64,000 nucleotides of DNA from an uncultured Bacteroidales bacterium (GTDB taxonomy: Bacteria > Bacteroidota > Bacteroidia > Bacteroidales > Paludibacteraceae): positions 25,756-89,755 of the forward strand of contig CASDOZ010000013.1 in assembly GCA_949282265.1 (NCBI GenBank). The letters are read 5' to 3'. The notes below the pieces were generated by a model, which was not told the origin of the DNA, did not search any database, and saw only the letters and a program-made list of their open reading frames with translations. This document shows, piece by piece, positions 43,493 through 52,814 of the stretch; positions within the stretch are counted from its first letter, which is position 1, and every line of letters begins with the position of its first letter. The position numbers were made by a program, and so were the translations under genes.

Positions 43493-46400
43493 ATGAAAAA
43501 GATATTTTTATTTGGTTGCTTAAGTTTGATTAGTGTGCTTTCTGCTTTTTCCCAATCTTTGGGCTCACAGTCTAATCCATTGACGATAGACAATCTAGAT
43601 GAGTTTAAAGAATTCCGAAATGCAGTAAATGACAATGGTACATACAAGGGTGTTCCTATGCAGCAGGGTAGTTATTCTGGTGGTGCCGGTTTGTATTTTG
43701 TGTTGACCGCTGATATTGATATGGGTGGTGTGCAAAATGCAGATGGCAGCTGGGGAGGTGCCACCTGGACTCCTATCGGTACAGAAGAATATCCATTCCG
43801 TGGTAACTTCAATGGCAAAGGGCATAAGATAAGTAATCTGTTTATCAATAATCCGGGTAGTGACTATCAGGGATTGTTTGGGTATGTGCAGTATAGTAAT
43901 GGTGGATCTATATCTTTGGATAGTATAGTTGTGGAAAGTGGATCCATCACGGGACAACAATATGTAGGTGGTATTGTTGGATATATATGGGGATCTGCGA
44001 GTCGGCCGTGCTCTATGACTAGTTGTATAAATAAGGCTTCTATCAAGGGAACGAACTATGTCGGAGGTATTGGAGGATATGGATATGTATATGTAAATGC
44101 AACCAATTGTTTGAATGCCGCCACTTTGACGGGTACGAGTTATTTGGGAGGTGTGTTTGGAAGAGCTTATAGCAATGTTACGATAACTTCATGTTTTAGC
44201 GTGGGGTATATATATGCTACTAGTGAATTTATTGGTGGATTAGTGGGAGATATAAGAAGTGGTAAAATATCGTATAGTGTTAATGTGAGTAATATAGTTG
44301 TTGATAATGAGTCTGCTTCAAAAATAGGTGGTTTAGGTGGATATGTGGCAACTAATTCGGAGATAAAGGAATCTATTAATATTGGTGCGGTAGTTTGTCC
44401 GCAAATTGCTCTAGTTGGTGCTTTATCTGGTAGCTTGGAAGCAGGTAGCAAGTTGCAGTCTTGTTATTATGATAAGCAGTTGCTTTCACAATTGGGTCAA
44501 GGTAATGCCAAGGGTAGTTCCGATGTCATTGGTCAGGCGGAAGGCCGCTTAACTACGGCTTTGTTGGGAATGAATACTTTTGTGGATGTGGATAATTGGA
44601 GTTTGGTCGATGGCTTATATCCTATTCCCAAAGGCTTGGAGCAAAATAAGGAAGCGATAGTTGCGGCTACTCCGGTTCTTCTTCATGAATCAGATCATGC
44701 AAATTCCATATCCAGGGCTTTTTCTGTCGGTGTTGGCAATAATGTACAATGGTCAAGCAAGGCAAACAAGTTGGATATTGGTGCGGCAGGAGATGTAAGT
44801 CTTCTGGAATTAGGTGCGGATACTTTGGTGGCAGGCTATGATGGCAAAGCGGTTAAGGAGGTTATCGTGAACATAGCTGTGCTGGCAGAACCGGGTTCTG
44901 AACTTAATCCGCTGTTGATAAGTACGGAAGAGGAACTGATAGCATTTCGTAATGCCATAAATAATCCGGCACAATACCAGTATAAAAACACGACTCTTGT
45001 TGATGGTGGTGCAGGATTGCATTTTATGATTGCAAATTACATTACTTTGACCCAGCCTTGGACTCCTGTTGGAACGAGTACAAATCCTTTCAAGGGTAAT
45101 CTGGATGGAGGCAATTATATTATAGATAATCCCGTTGTGAATAATCCAACCCAGGACAATCAAGGTTTCTTTGGTGTTGTTGATGGGGCTACTATTCAGA
45201 ATCTGCGTTTGCGCGATGCTGTCGTATCGGGAAAAAATAATGTCGGCGGTTTTGCGGGACAGATCAAAAATACGACTATCAGTAATTGTTATGTGCGTGC
45301 AAATGTGTATGGGACAGAGAATGTCGGTGGTATGATAGGCCGGGCGGAGACTTCCAGTCTGGAGCAGTTCTTGATTACGGGGCGTCATTCGGGAACAACA
45401 TCGGTTGGTGGAATCTGCGGTTATGCATCGGATACGAGGATTCAGAAGTCTTTGGCATCGGGTTGTGTGACAGGAACTACTGCAGTGGGTGGTATCTTCG
45501 GAAAAGCAGCAAATAGCGCGGAAATCCGTTATACGACATCTTACACATTCGTTGCAGGAACAACTTCCGTTGGCGGTATTTGTGGAGATGGTGGTAACGC
45601 TATATTGACTGAATGTGTCAGCGGTAGTTCAACTACAAGTAGTGGTATAAGTGGAACAACCGGTGTGACAGTTTCAAAATGTTACTTTGATAATAAATTG
45701 TGCAGTGGTAGCACAGGAGATGTAAACGGACGTACAACCCAGAATTTATTGGGTACAGCATTGGCCGCCGATTTGTCAGCAGAGAACTTCGTTTTTAGGT
45801 CGGGCTTATATCCTATTCCTGCCGGTTTGGAGAATACGCAATTCGCTACAGCAGCAGCTTCACCGGTACTGATAACTGCTCCAACTGATAACGCTGCCAA
45901 AATTACAACACCATTTAATGTGTGTGTTGAGAATTCTGTTTCATGGCAAAGCGCTACTGGTAAGGTTGATATTGGTAGTGATGGTACGACTGCTTTGTTA
46001 CAGTCAGGTATTGACACTTTGTTTACAATATCAGGAGGAGAAAAATACAAATTAATTGTTATTAGTATTGAACCTGGTTTTGTTGCTCCGGGGTCAGAAA
46101 ATAATCCTTTATTTGTTGCATCAAAAGATGAATTGATACAATTTAGAGATGCAGTTAATGACAAAGGGACTTATAAAAATGTAAGTGCTCAAGATGGTTT
46201 TACTGGGAAATATATAGCGCTCAAGGCCAACGATATAGATTTGAGTGATGCAATCTGGGTTCCAATCGGGACTAATACCGCTCCATTTAAAGGAACTTTC
46301 AATGGTAATAACTTTGAAATAAATGGTCTTGTGACTGATGAATCTTTCAATAATCAGGGTTTCTTTGGTTATCTGGATGGCGCGACCGTAGAAAGTTTGC

Positions 46401-49400
46401 ATATCGGAAGCGGCACCGTGAAGGGAGCTGAAAATGTTGCGGCCATTTGTGCCAATGCCAACAATTCGACTATTATACGGTATTGCACGAATAATGCATC
46501 TGTTTCTGGAAATAAAACAGTTGCGGGTATTTGTGCATTAAACAACGCAACAGTATCGAATTGTATCAATACGGGTTTTATCAAACCTGTCTCGCAGACA
46601 GTGGACTATGTCGGTGGTATTGTCGGGCAGAATAATGGAACGGTTCAATATTGTGTGAATGCAGGTCTTATTGGAGCATCGCAAGGTGGTGGCATTGCCG
46701 GTATAAATGCTAATGGTGCGAGCATAACTTCATGTTTGAATGTAGCTCCAGTGACTAATCCGGCTGTCGCAATTGTGTATGGCAATAGTGGTACGCTCCA
46801 AGGCTGTTATTATGATTCACAAATGTGTACTCAGCAAGGAACATCAACCGGTGATAATAATACAACTCCCAAACAAACAATGGAACTGGCCGGCATGAAT
46901 GTTTTTGATGATGCGAACTGGTTGAGACGCACAGACTTGTATCCGGTTCCGGCAGGAACGGAAACAAGCAAAGCTGCACATGCTGCTGCTGCACCGGTGT
47001 TTTTAGATAATAGTGAACCTGTTTCCGGCATAGAAACCATTTTCAAGGCGGCTATAGACAATTCCGTGGTCTGGAAGAGTGTTACCGGTGCTGTCGATGC
47101 CGGTGTGGATGGCAATTTCTCCTTGTTAAAATTGGGTCAAGATACTCTTCTGGCAACTATTAACGGCAAAACCTACAGGCAGGTTGCAATTGAGGTGACA
47201 AATGTGCCGGAGTTGGGAAGCAGGGATAATCCGTTGATGGTTAGTAGCCTGGAAGAGTTCAGAAGTTTTGCGACAGCAATCAATTCAAAAACCACCTATA
47301 AGACGGTGGATTTCTCAGATGGAGGACTCGGTAAGTTTATTGTACTGACTGCCGATATAGAGATGGGACCTTGGACGGCAATCGGATCCAAGTCAAGTCC
47401 GTTTAAAGGCAATTTTGATGGTGCATTCCATAAGTTGACAAACATTAATGTAAATGCGACAACCCAGAACCAGGGTTTGTTTGGTTATATAAATGATGGC
47501 GCCGTGTTGGAAAATATATCACTGAACAGCGGAACTGTGGTTGGTATTGACAATGTCGGTGGTATTTTGGGCTATGCCAAGAACGCGACTATCCGTAATT
47601 GCACGAATGGTGCAAGTGTACAAGGTTCCCTTGTGAATATAGGTGGCGTGGCTGGTTATATGTATAAAGCCGGTTTGGTTTCTTGTGTGAATTCAGGTGA
47701 TGTGACCGCAGCTTCTGCTTATAGTGTCGGTGGTGTTGTCGGCTATATGGAGGAAAATTCTACGGTTGAGTATTGTATGAATAGCGGGAATCTGTGGGGT
47801 ATGGAATCTGTCGGCGGTTTGGTCGGCTCTGTTGCCAATGGTTCAAGCCTGAATAAGTCCATTAATGTAGGAACAGTTCAAGGAACATCTTCCGTTGGGG
47901 CCGTGTATGGTTTCTTGGGAGCATCGACTTGTTCCGATTGCTATGCCGACAATCAAATGTGTATGGTTTTGGCGGCAGATGGTGTGCTTAAGCCTACAAC
48001 AGATTTGTTGAACGGCCAGCCTTTCAATGATGCCGTAAACTGGGAGCAGGCTGCTGATTTGTATCCTCGTCCTAAGCCCGTGGCAAATACGGATGTGGCG
48101 GCAGTTGCTGCTATGCCGATTCGTTTCCAAAGCACTGAAAATGTGGACAGCGTGGTTACGCAGGTGCAGTTTACGAGTGATTTGGATGTTGTCTGGGAAA
48201 ATACGATTGTTGTTCCGAATTTTGTATTTGACAAGACAACCAATGTGGGCATGACAGACTGTGGTGCGGCAATCAATACGGCAACAATGACTGCAACCAG
48301 GAATGATGCTGTCAGAACCGTGAATCTGCGCATTTTGAAGGCATCGTCGGATACCGTGTTCTATACGGATACGGTTTGCCAGCGGATAACTCCGAATACG
48401 TACAGCCGTTATGGCTTTACGCAAAATGTCAGGGATTTGCCGGTCGGTGTTAATGTATTCTCTCGGATTGGAGGTGCCAACGTTGTTGGTTGTGATAGCG
48501 TGTATGCTTTGAAATTGACCGTATGGCCGATTGATACGGTGTATTACACGGCTTCTATCCGTGAAAGTTCGGTTTATACAAAAGATGGTTATACCTATAA
48601 GGGGTCGGATCTGCAACTCGGTGACAACGCAGTCTTTTATGAAGAAAAAGAAAGTACGGACCGGTTGACCAGGGATAAAGTAACGGCATTTCATATCCGT
48701 GTGCTGAATGATTCTCTGGTAACACGTTGTGACAATGAATTCCCTTATGATTTTGCATATACTTACAACGGTACGGCCCAAAAGCAGAATATTACTTTGG
48801 AAGCGGCTCAACAGCCGATTGACTTGCTGTGTGGAAATGTGGCGACATACAAGGATCCGGCATTTGGAGTTCCAACGGCTGTTGCCGTTTATGACAGCAT
48901 CCTGACAGTCGTACACCAAATAAATCCGGCTTATGAACCAGCCAGCATTCTGTACGATACGATTTGCAGCAACGAAACATATCATTGGCGAGGCCGGGAA
49001 TATAATCAGACCGGTATTTATACAGATACGTTGCAGACAGTAGGATGCGGTTGTGATAGTGTTCTCGTGTTGGATTTGACAGTCAATCCATCGTATTATG
49101 TAACGGATTACAAGGATATCAAACGTCGTGATATGCCATTGACCTATCGTGACCCGAACGGTATCAATGAACCCATCAAGTTTGGCATTGATACGACGCA
49201 GTCGGGTGTACATTTGATTCCATGGCAAACCGCTTTGGGTTGTGATAGTATTGTAGAATTGCATTTGACGATAGCCGAAAATGTTTACGATACCTTAGAG
49301 TCTGTGATCGCATGTGGTAGCTATACGTGGTTTGGTCAGACTTATTATCAGAGCGGAATCGTAACCCACCGTGTACAAGAAGCTACTCCGGAAGGTTGTG

Positions 49401-50518
49401 ACAGTATTTATGTGTTGGATCTGACTGTCCAGACGAGTACGACTATAGAGGAACAGGCTCAAATCGCGTTGGGAGACACTTATACTTGGAGGGATGGGAA
49501 AAAATATTCCCAATCAGGTATTTATGAATATAGATTGTATTCAGAGTATGGCTGTGATAGCATTGTTTATAAATTGAATTTGTATGTTCTTCCGACGCAG
49601 ACTATTTCGGAATCAGTAACGATTTGCGATAACGAGCTGCCGTATGCATTCGGAGATACGATTTTTGATGTGGGGACGGTTTCTGGAATTTATACAAATG
49701 TATATAAAATATATGATGGTGATGTTTTGCCAAGCAAGGTGACTTTGCAATTGACGGTAAATAATGGTCCTGTGGTAGGCCAGATAGGGCAGGTTAGTGT
49801 TGTGGATATTAATACGCCTATTGTCTTGCCGGAAGTACCTTCAGTTTCAAATTCAGAAAATCTGAAGTATCAGCGTTGGGAAATAAGCGGCGATGATTTT
49901 GCTACGATTGTCGTTTACAACGGCCAGAAAATAGATGAAAGCTACAATGGCTGGCAATTGCGTTTTGCAGCGGAAAATGACTGTGGTGTCGGATACAGCA
50001 ATGCCGTAATGGTATATGTCAATGGTTATGAGCCGCCGAGAATCGTGAAAATGTGGGATGATGTGATTGTCTGCGACAATTCGGAAGAGCGTTATAGTCA
50101 ATACCAATGGTATCGGAATGATGAAATAATTCCTGGTGCAACTAACCAATACTATGTTGAGTCTGGCGGATTGTCTGGTTCTTACCATGTAAGTGTGTTT
50201 GATTCCCAGTTGGGTATCCGGCGTAATTCGGAAGTACTTACATTTGAGAAAACGGAGACTACCGTAGAGCAAAAAGTTGCGATATATCCGAATCCTTCTT
50301 CTGCTGCGGAACCGATGGTTATGAAATTGACTGGCTTTACAGACGAAGAGTTGCAGCAAGCCATATTGTATGTATATAATGTTGTGGGCGAGCTGATTTA
50401 TAAGTCAGACAATGTTATTGAACAGCAAGAATTACGGTTGCCGGCAGGACAATATGTTTCCTCCCTGTTGTTGGCAAACGGGAAACGAATCAATACGAAA
50501 GTGGTTGTGATTAAATAA
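43493..50518 (+). CDS. Giant modular GLUG-repeat adhesin with type IX secretion tail
   Basis: A 2341-residue secreted protein. Signal peptide 1-20 (ends SAFSQ). Four homologous modules start at about residues 24, 467, 866 and 1241, each opening like LGSQSNPLTIDNLDEFKEFR and carrying GNFNGKGHKISNL and YVGGIVGY-type GLUG repeats that fold as a beta-solenoid. Residues about 1560-2260 hold repeats ending like GCDSVLVLDLTVN and LGCDSIVELHLTI. The last 75 residues are a Por/type IX sorting domain (YPNPSSAAEP, VYNVVGELIYKS, LPAGQYVSSL). GLUG proteins act as adhesins or bind glycans. A barrel-protein gene follows after 9 bp. The ATG at 43493 is preceded by an in-frame GTG at 43487. Confidence 0.88.
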   Translation: MKKIFLFGCLSLISVLSAFSQSLGSQSNPLTIDNLDEFKEFRNAVNDNGTYKGVPMQQGSYSGGAGLYFVLTADIDMGGVQNADGSWGGATWTPIGTEEYPFRGNFNGKGHKISNLFINNPGSDYQGLFGYVQYSNGGSISLDSIVVESGSITGQQYVGGIVGYIWGSASRPCSMTSCINKASIKGTNYVGGIGGYGYVYVNATNCLNAATLTGTSYLGGVFGRAYSNVTITSCFSVGYIYATSEFIGGLVGDIRSGKISYSVNVSNIVVDNESASKIGGLGGYVATNSEIKESINIGAVVCPQIALVGALSGSLEAGSKLQSCYYDKQLLSQLGQGNAKGSSDVIGQAEGRLTTALLGMNTFVDVDNWSLVDGLYPIPKGLEQNKEAIVAATPVLLHESDHANSISRAFSVGVGNNVQWSSKANKLDIGAAGDVSLLELGADTLVAGYDGKAVKEVIVNIAVLAEPGSELNPLLISTEEELIAFRNAINNPAQYQYKNTTLVDGGAGLHFMIANYITLTQPWTPVGTSTNPFKGNLDGGNYIIDNPVVNNPTQDNQGFFGVVDGATIQNLRLRDAVVSGKNNVGGFAGQIKNTTISNCYVRANVYGTENVGGMIGRAETSSLEQFLITGRHSGTTSVGGICGYASDTRIQKSLASGCVTGTTAVGGIFGKAANSAEIRYTTSYTFVAGTTSVGGICGDGGNAILTECVSGSSTTSSGISGTTGVTVSKCYFDNKLCSGSTGDVNGRTTQNLLGTALAADLSAENFVFRSGLYPIPAGLENTQFATAAASPVLITAPTDNAAKITTPFNVCVENSVSWQSATGKVDIGSDGTTALLQSGIDTLFTISGGEKYKLIVISIEPGFVAPGSENNPLFVASKDELIQFRDAVNDKGTYKNVSAQDGFTGKYIALKANDIDLSDAIWVPIGTNTAPFKGTFNGNNFEINGLVTDESFNNQGFFGYLDGATVESLHIGSGTVKGAENVAAICANANNSTIIRYCTNNASVSGNKTVAGICALNNATVSNCINTGFIKPVSQTVDYVGGIVGQNNGTVQYCVNAGLIGASQGGGIAGINANGASITSCLNVAPVTNPAVAIVYGNSGTLQGCYYDSQMCTQQGTSTGDNNTTPKQTMELAGMNVFDDANWLRRTDLYPVPAGTETSKAAHAAAAPVFLDNSEPVSGIETIFKAAIDNSVVWKSVTGAVDAGVDGNFSLLKLGQDTLLATINGKTYRQVAIEVTNVPELGSRDNPLMVSSLEEFRSFATAINSKTTYKTVDFSDGGLGKFIVLTADIEMGPWTAIGSKSSPFKGNFDGAFHKLTNINVNATTQNQGLFGYINDGAVLENISLNSGTVVGIDNVGGILGYAKNATIRNCTNGASVQGSLVNIGGVAGYMYKAGLVSCVNSGDVTAASAYSVGGVVGYMEENSTVEYCMNSGNLWGMESVGGLVGSVANGSSLNKSINVGTVQGTSSVGAVYGFLGASTCSDCYADNQMCMVLAADGVLKPTTDLLNGQPFNDAVNWEQAADLYPRPKPVANTDVAAVAAMPIRFQSTENVDSVVTQVQFTSDLDVVWENTIVVPNFVFDKTTNVGMTDCGAAINTATMTATRNDAVRTVNLRILKASSDTVFYTDTVCQRITPNTYSRYGFTQNVRDLPVGVNVFSRIGGANVVGCDSVYALKLTVWPIDTVYYTASIRESSVYTKDGYTYKGSDLQLGDNAVFYEEKESTDRLTRDKVTAFHIRVLNDSLVTRCDNEFPYDFAYTYNGTAQKQNITLEAAQQPIDLLCGNVATYKDPAFGVPTAVAVYDSILTVVHQINPAYEPASILYDTICSNETYHWRGREYNQTGIYTDTLQTVGCGCDSVLVLDLTVNPSYYVTDYKDIKRRDMPLTYRDPNGINEPIKFGIDTTQSGVHLIPWQTALGCDSIVELHLTIAENVYDTLESVIACGSYTWFGQTYYQSGIVTHRVQEATPEGCDSIYVLDLTVQTSTTIEEQAQIALGDTYTWRDGKKYSQSGIYEYRLYSEYGCDSIVYKLNLYVLPTQTISESVTICDNELPYAFGDTIFDVGTVSGIYTNVYKIYDGDVLPSKVTLQLTVNNGPVVGQIGQVSVVDINTPIVLPEVPSVSNSENLKYQRWEISGDDFATIVVYNGQKIDESYNGWQLRFAAENDCGVGYSNAVMVYVNGYEPPRIVKMWDDVIVCDNSEERYSQYQWYRNDEIIPGATNQYYVESGGLSGSYHVSVFDSQLGIRRNSEVLTFEKTETTVEQKVAIYPNPSSAAEPMVMKLTGFTDEELQQAILYVYNVVGELIYKSDNVIEQQELRLPAGQYVSSLLLANGKRINTKVVVIK

Positions 50519-50527
50519 TGTAGAAAC

Positions 50528-51424
50528 ATGGATGTTATGAAAAAAGTATATTTTTCCTTGATTGTTTTGTTGTTTTCCAGTTTTTCTGCATTCGCCCAGA
50601 TGGGACATTCTTTCTCTGTCAATCTGGGTGGCGGCTCACAGAATCTGTTTTATAACAAAGTCGAGGATTTGTCAGCTAAGACGAGTTATAATGCGATGCT
50701 TTCATTGGGATACCGTTTCTACTTTCATGAAAACTGGGGTGTCGGGACGGACATCGGTATATCATTATGGCAGGGAAAATCAGCGTTTGATGGCATGACA
50801 AGCCACGAAAGTTATGACACACAAAATAATTTGCCATACGAGTTTCGGGCATATTTTACAGATTGGGCTGAAAAACAGGATGTTTTGGCGGTAGGTATTC
50901 CTTTGTTGGTTTCTTATAAATGTGCTATGGCATCGGATTGGTCGTTTGTTACCAATTTCGGGCCCAAACTGAATATCCCTGTGTCTGTGAAATATGCAGC
51001 ATCAGGCGTGGTTGAGACGAGGGGCTATTATCCTGCATATAATGTGGAAATTAGCAATACTCCTCAACATGGTTTTACAAAGGGAACTCGTGATTTTACA
51101 GGAAAAAACCAGCTGAAACTTTATCCTTCTGTTTATATAGACCTTGGATTCGCACGTTCTTTTCAAACAGCATTGTTGAGCAACAATAAGACTTATGATT
51201 TGATAGGTAACTTGTATCTGGGTCTTTATTTGGATTGTGGATATATGCCGTTGGGAAATTCTGCCCAGTCAAACATGTATGAGTTGGGGGCAGATGGCAA
51301 TATAACCTATCATAGCATTCTGGAGCAGAATGCAATCAAATCGGCTGTTCCATTGTCATGCGGCATCAAAGTCGGAGTTTCCATTATGTCAAGGCAATAT
51401 CATATTCGTTGGCTGTGGAAATAA
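50528..51424 (+). CDS. Outer-membrane beta-barrel protein paired with the adhesin
   Basis: A 298-residue protein (or 295 from ATG 50537) with signal peptide ending SAFAQM. Alternating strands such as FSVNLGGGSQNLFY, YNAMLSLGYRFYFHENWGVGTDIGIS, VGIPLLVSYK, YIDLGFARSF and IKVGVSIMSRQYHIRW suggest a PF13505-like barrel. It starts 9 bp after the adhesin stop and ends at a good terminator, so the two are one operon. By analogy with SprB-SprF it may help export or anchor the adhesin, but it does not look like a clear PorP/SprF member. Confidence 0.78.
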   Translation: MDVMKKVYFSLIVLLFSSFSAFAQMGHSFSVNLGGGSQNLFYNKVEDLSAKTSYNAMLSLGYRFYFHENWGVGTDIGISLWQGKSAFDGMTSHESYDTQNNLPYEFRAYFTDWAEKQDVLAVGIPLLVSYKCAMASDWSFVTNFGPKLNIPVSVKYAASGVVETRGYYPAYNVEISNTPQHGFTKGTRDFTGKNQLKLYPSVYIDLGFARSFQTALLSNNKTYDLIGNLYLGLYLDCGYMPLGNSAQSNMYELGADGNITYHSILEQNAIKSAVPLSCGIKVGVSIMSRQYHIRWLWK

Positions 51425-51441
51425 TACGGACAATTTTTTAG

Positions 51442-51470
51442 GAAGTTTGCCTATGGCAAACTTCTTTTGT
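51442..51470 (+). terminator. Rho-independent terminator
   Basis: GAAGTTTGCC (51442-51451) and GGCAAACTTC (51455-51464) form a perfect 10-bp stem with a 3-base loop, followed by TTTT. Confidence 0.88.
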
Positions 51471-51494
51471 TTATGCCAATTCGGGAAATAATTC

Positions 51495-51502
51495 TAATTT
51501 TG
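51495..51502 (+). promoter_or_regulatory. -7 promoter element of the GH73 gene
   Basis: TAATTTTG, 18 bp before the start codon. Confidence 0.4.
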
Positions 51503-51520
51503 TAAAGTCAAATTTTTGTT

Positions 51521-52513
51521 ATGCTGAAAATGACCATTGATCGGATTTATGTGCTGCTGTTGTGCAGTTTATGTTTGGGCGGATTAAAAGCCCAGAAACT
51601 GAATCAGGCATATTTGGATTATATAGATAAATATGCAGATATTGCGGTGACGGAACAAAAAAAGTATGGAATTCCTGCCAGCATAACTTTGGCGCAAGGG
51701 TTGTTGGAGTCTGGTGCCGGATTGAGTGAACTGGCAGTGGAGTCGAATAATCATTTTGGCATCAAATGCCATGATACGTGGACCGGTCAAAAGTATTATT
51801 ATGATGATGACCGGAAAAATGAGTGTTTCCGCAAGTACCGTAAGGTGGAAGATTCATACGAAGACCATTCGCAGTTTTTGTTGCGTCCGCGTTATGAAAG
51901 TCTGTTCAAGTTGAAACCGACGGATTATCGCGGCTGGGCGCATGGCTTGAAAAAGGCCGGCTATGCGACGGATCCGAAATATGCAGAAAAGTTGATTAAA
52001 TTGATAGAGGATTATGACCTGCACCGTTTTGATGTTGGAAAGGGGAAAACGAAACAAGAAAAACAAGCGGTAGCCCAGGACAACACGTTGGCTGATGATA
52101 CATATCCGAAAAAATCTTCTGGTAAGCAGCTTACTGCAAAGTCATCTTCCATGGGCACGATTGCGGCTTCATTTCAGCATGAGGTCAAGAAACGTAATGG
52201 TGTAAAATATGTGATTGTGTCGGCCGGTGAAACTTTTGCTGATTTGTCCGTTGAGTTTGGTATTCCAGAGAAGCGTTTAATGCGCTATAATGATGTCGCA
52301 CAGGACAGGCATTTCAATGGCGGGGAACGTGTGTATTTACAAATGAAAAAGAACAAGGCGGGGAAAGCTAATACAACCCACAAAGTAAGGCCGGATGAAA
52401 CCATGTATGATATTGCGCAGTTATATGGCATAAAACTCAAAAAGTTGTGCGCTTTGAACGGTATGCCACAGAATATCCCGCCTTTTGAAGGGCAAATTTT
52501 GCGTTTGCGATGA
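51521..52513 (+). CDS. GH73 peptidoglycan glucosaminidase with LysM repeats
   Basis: A 330-residue secreted hydrolase. Signal peptide about 1-25 (ends LKAQK). The glucosaminidase (FlgJ/GH73) domain covers about 30-175: ITLAQGLLESGAGLSELA with the catalytic Glu, NNHFGIKCHDTWTG, FRKYRKVEDSYEDHSQFL and YRGWAHGLKKAGYATDPKYA. A linker is followed by two LysM-like segments, VIVSAGETFADLSVEFGI and HKVRPDETMYDIAQLYGI, the latter clearer. It cleaves the glycan backbone of peptidoglycan. Its last four bases (ATGA) overlap the DUF721 gene. Confidence 0.92.
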   Translation: MLKMTIDRIYVLLLCSLCLGGLKAQKLNQAYLDYIDKYADIAVTEQKKYGIPASITLAQGLLESGAGLSELAVESNNHFGIKCHDTWTGQKYYYDDDRKNECFRKYRKVEDSYEDHSQFLLRPRYESLFKLKPTDYRGWAHGLKKAGYATDPKYAEKLIKLIEDYDLHRFDVGKGKTKQEKQAVAQDNTLADDTYPKKSSGKQLTAKSSSMGTIAASFQHEVKKRNGVKYVIVSAGETFADLSVEFGIPEKRLMRYNDVAQDRHFNGGERVYLQMKKNKAGKANTTHKVRPDETMYDIAQLYGIKLKKLCALNGMPQNIPPFEGQILRLR

Positions 52514-52800
52514 GAAAGCAAAATACAGAAATATTAGGTGATGTTATTCGTCAGGTATTACGCGAGAACCACTTGGATGGGCGTTTGTATGAAGTACAGT
52601 TGATCCGCTCCTGGGAAACTGTTCTGGGCACTTATATCAACAGCTATACGGAAAATTTGTACATCAAGAATAAAATCTTGTATGCAAAGATTTCTTCGGC
52701 GGCATTAAGGCATGAACTGTTTCTGAGCAAGAGTATTCTGATCGGTAATCTGAATAAGGCTGTCGGTGTCCAAGTAATTAATGATATACATTTTTTGTAG
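52510..52800 (+). CDS. DUF721 protein (DciA-like)
   Basis: A 96-residue protein with the DUF721 pattern: IRQVLRENHLDGRLYEVQL, a central WETVLGTYINSYTENLYI and LYAKISSAALRHELFLSKSILI. DciA of this superfamily loads the replicative helicase in many bacteria; whether short Bacteroidota members do so is not settled. It overlaps the preceding hydrolase gene by 4 bp and probably depends on it for translation. Confidence 0.88.
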   Translation: MRKQNTEILGDVIRQVLRENHLDGRLYEVQLIRSWETVLGTYINSYTENLYIKNKILYAKISSAALRHELFLSKSILIGNLNKAVGVQVINDIHFL

Positions 52801-52814
52801 TAGGAGGGTAGGAT

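Noticed and set aside
47843-49264. 473-codon open frame on the minus strand
   Set aside because: It is antisense within the adhesin gene, with low-complexity Arg/His/Ile-rich translation and no family likeness.
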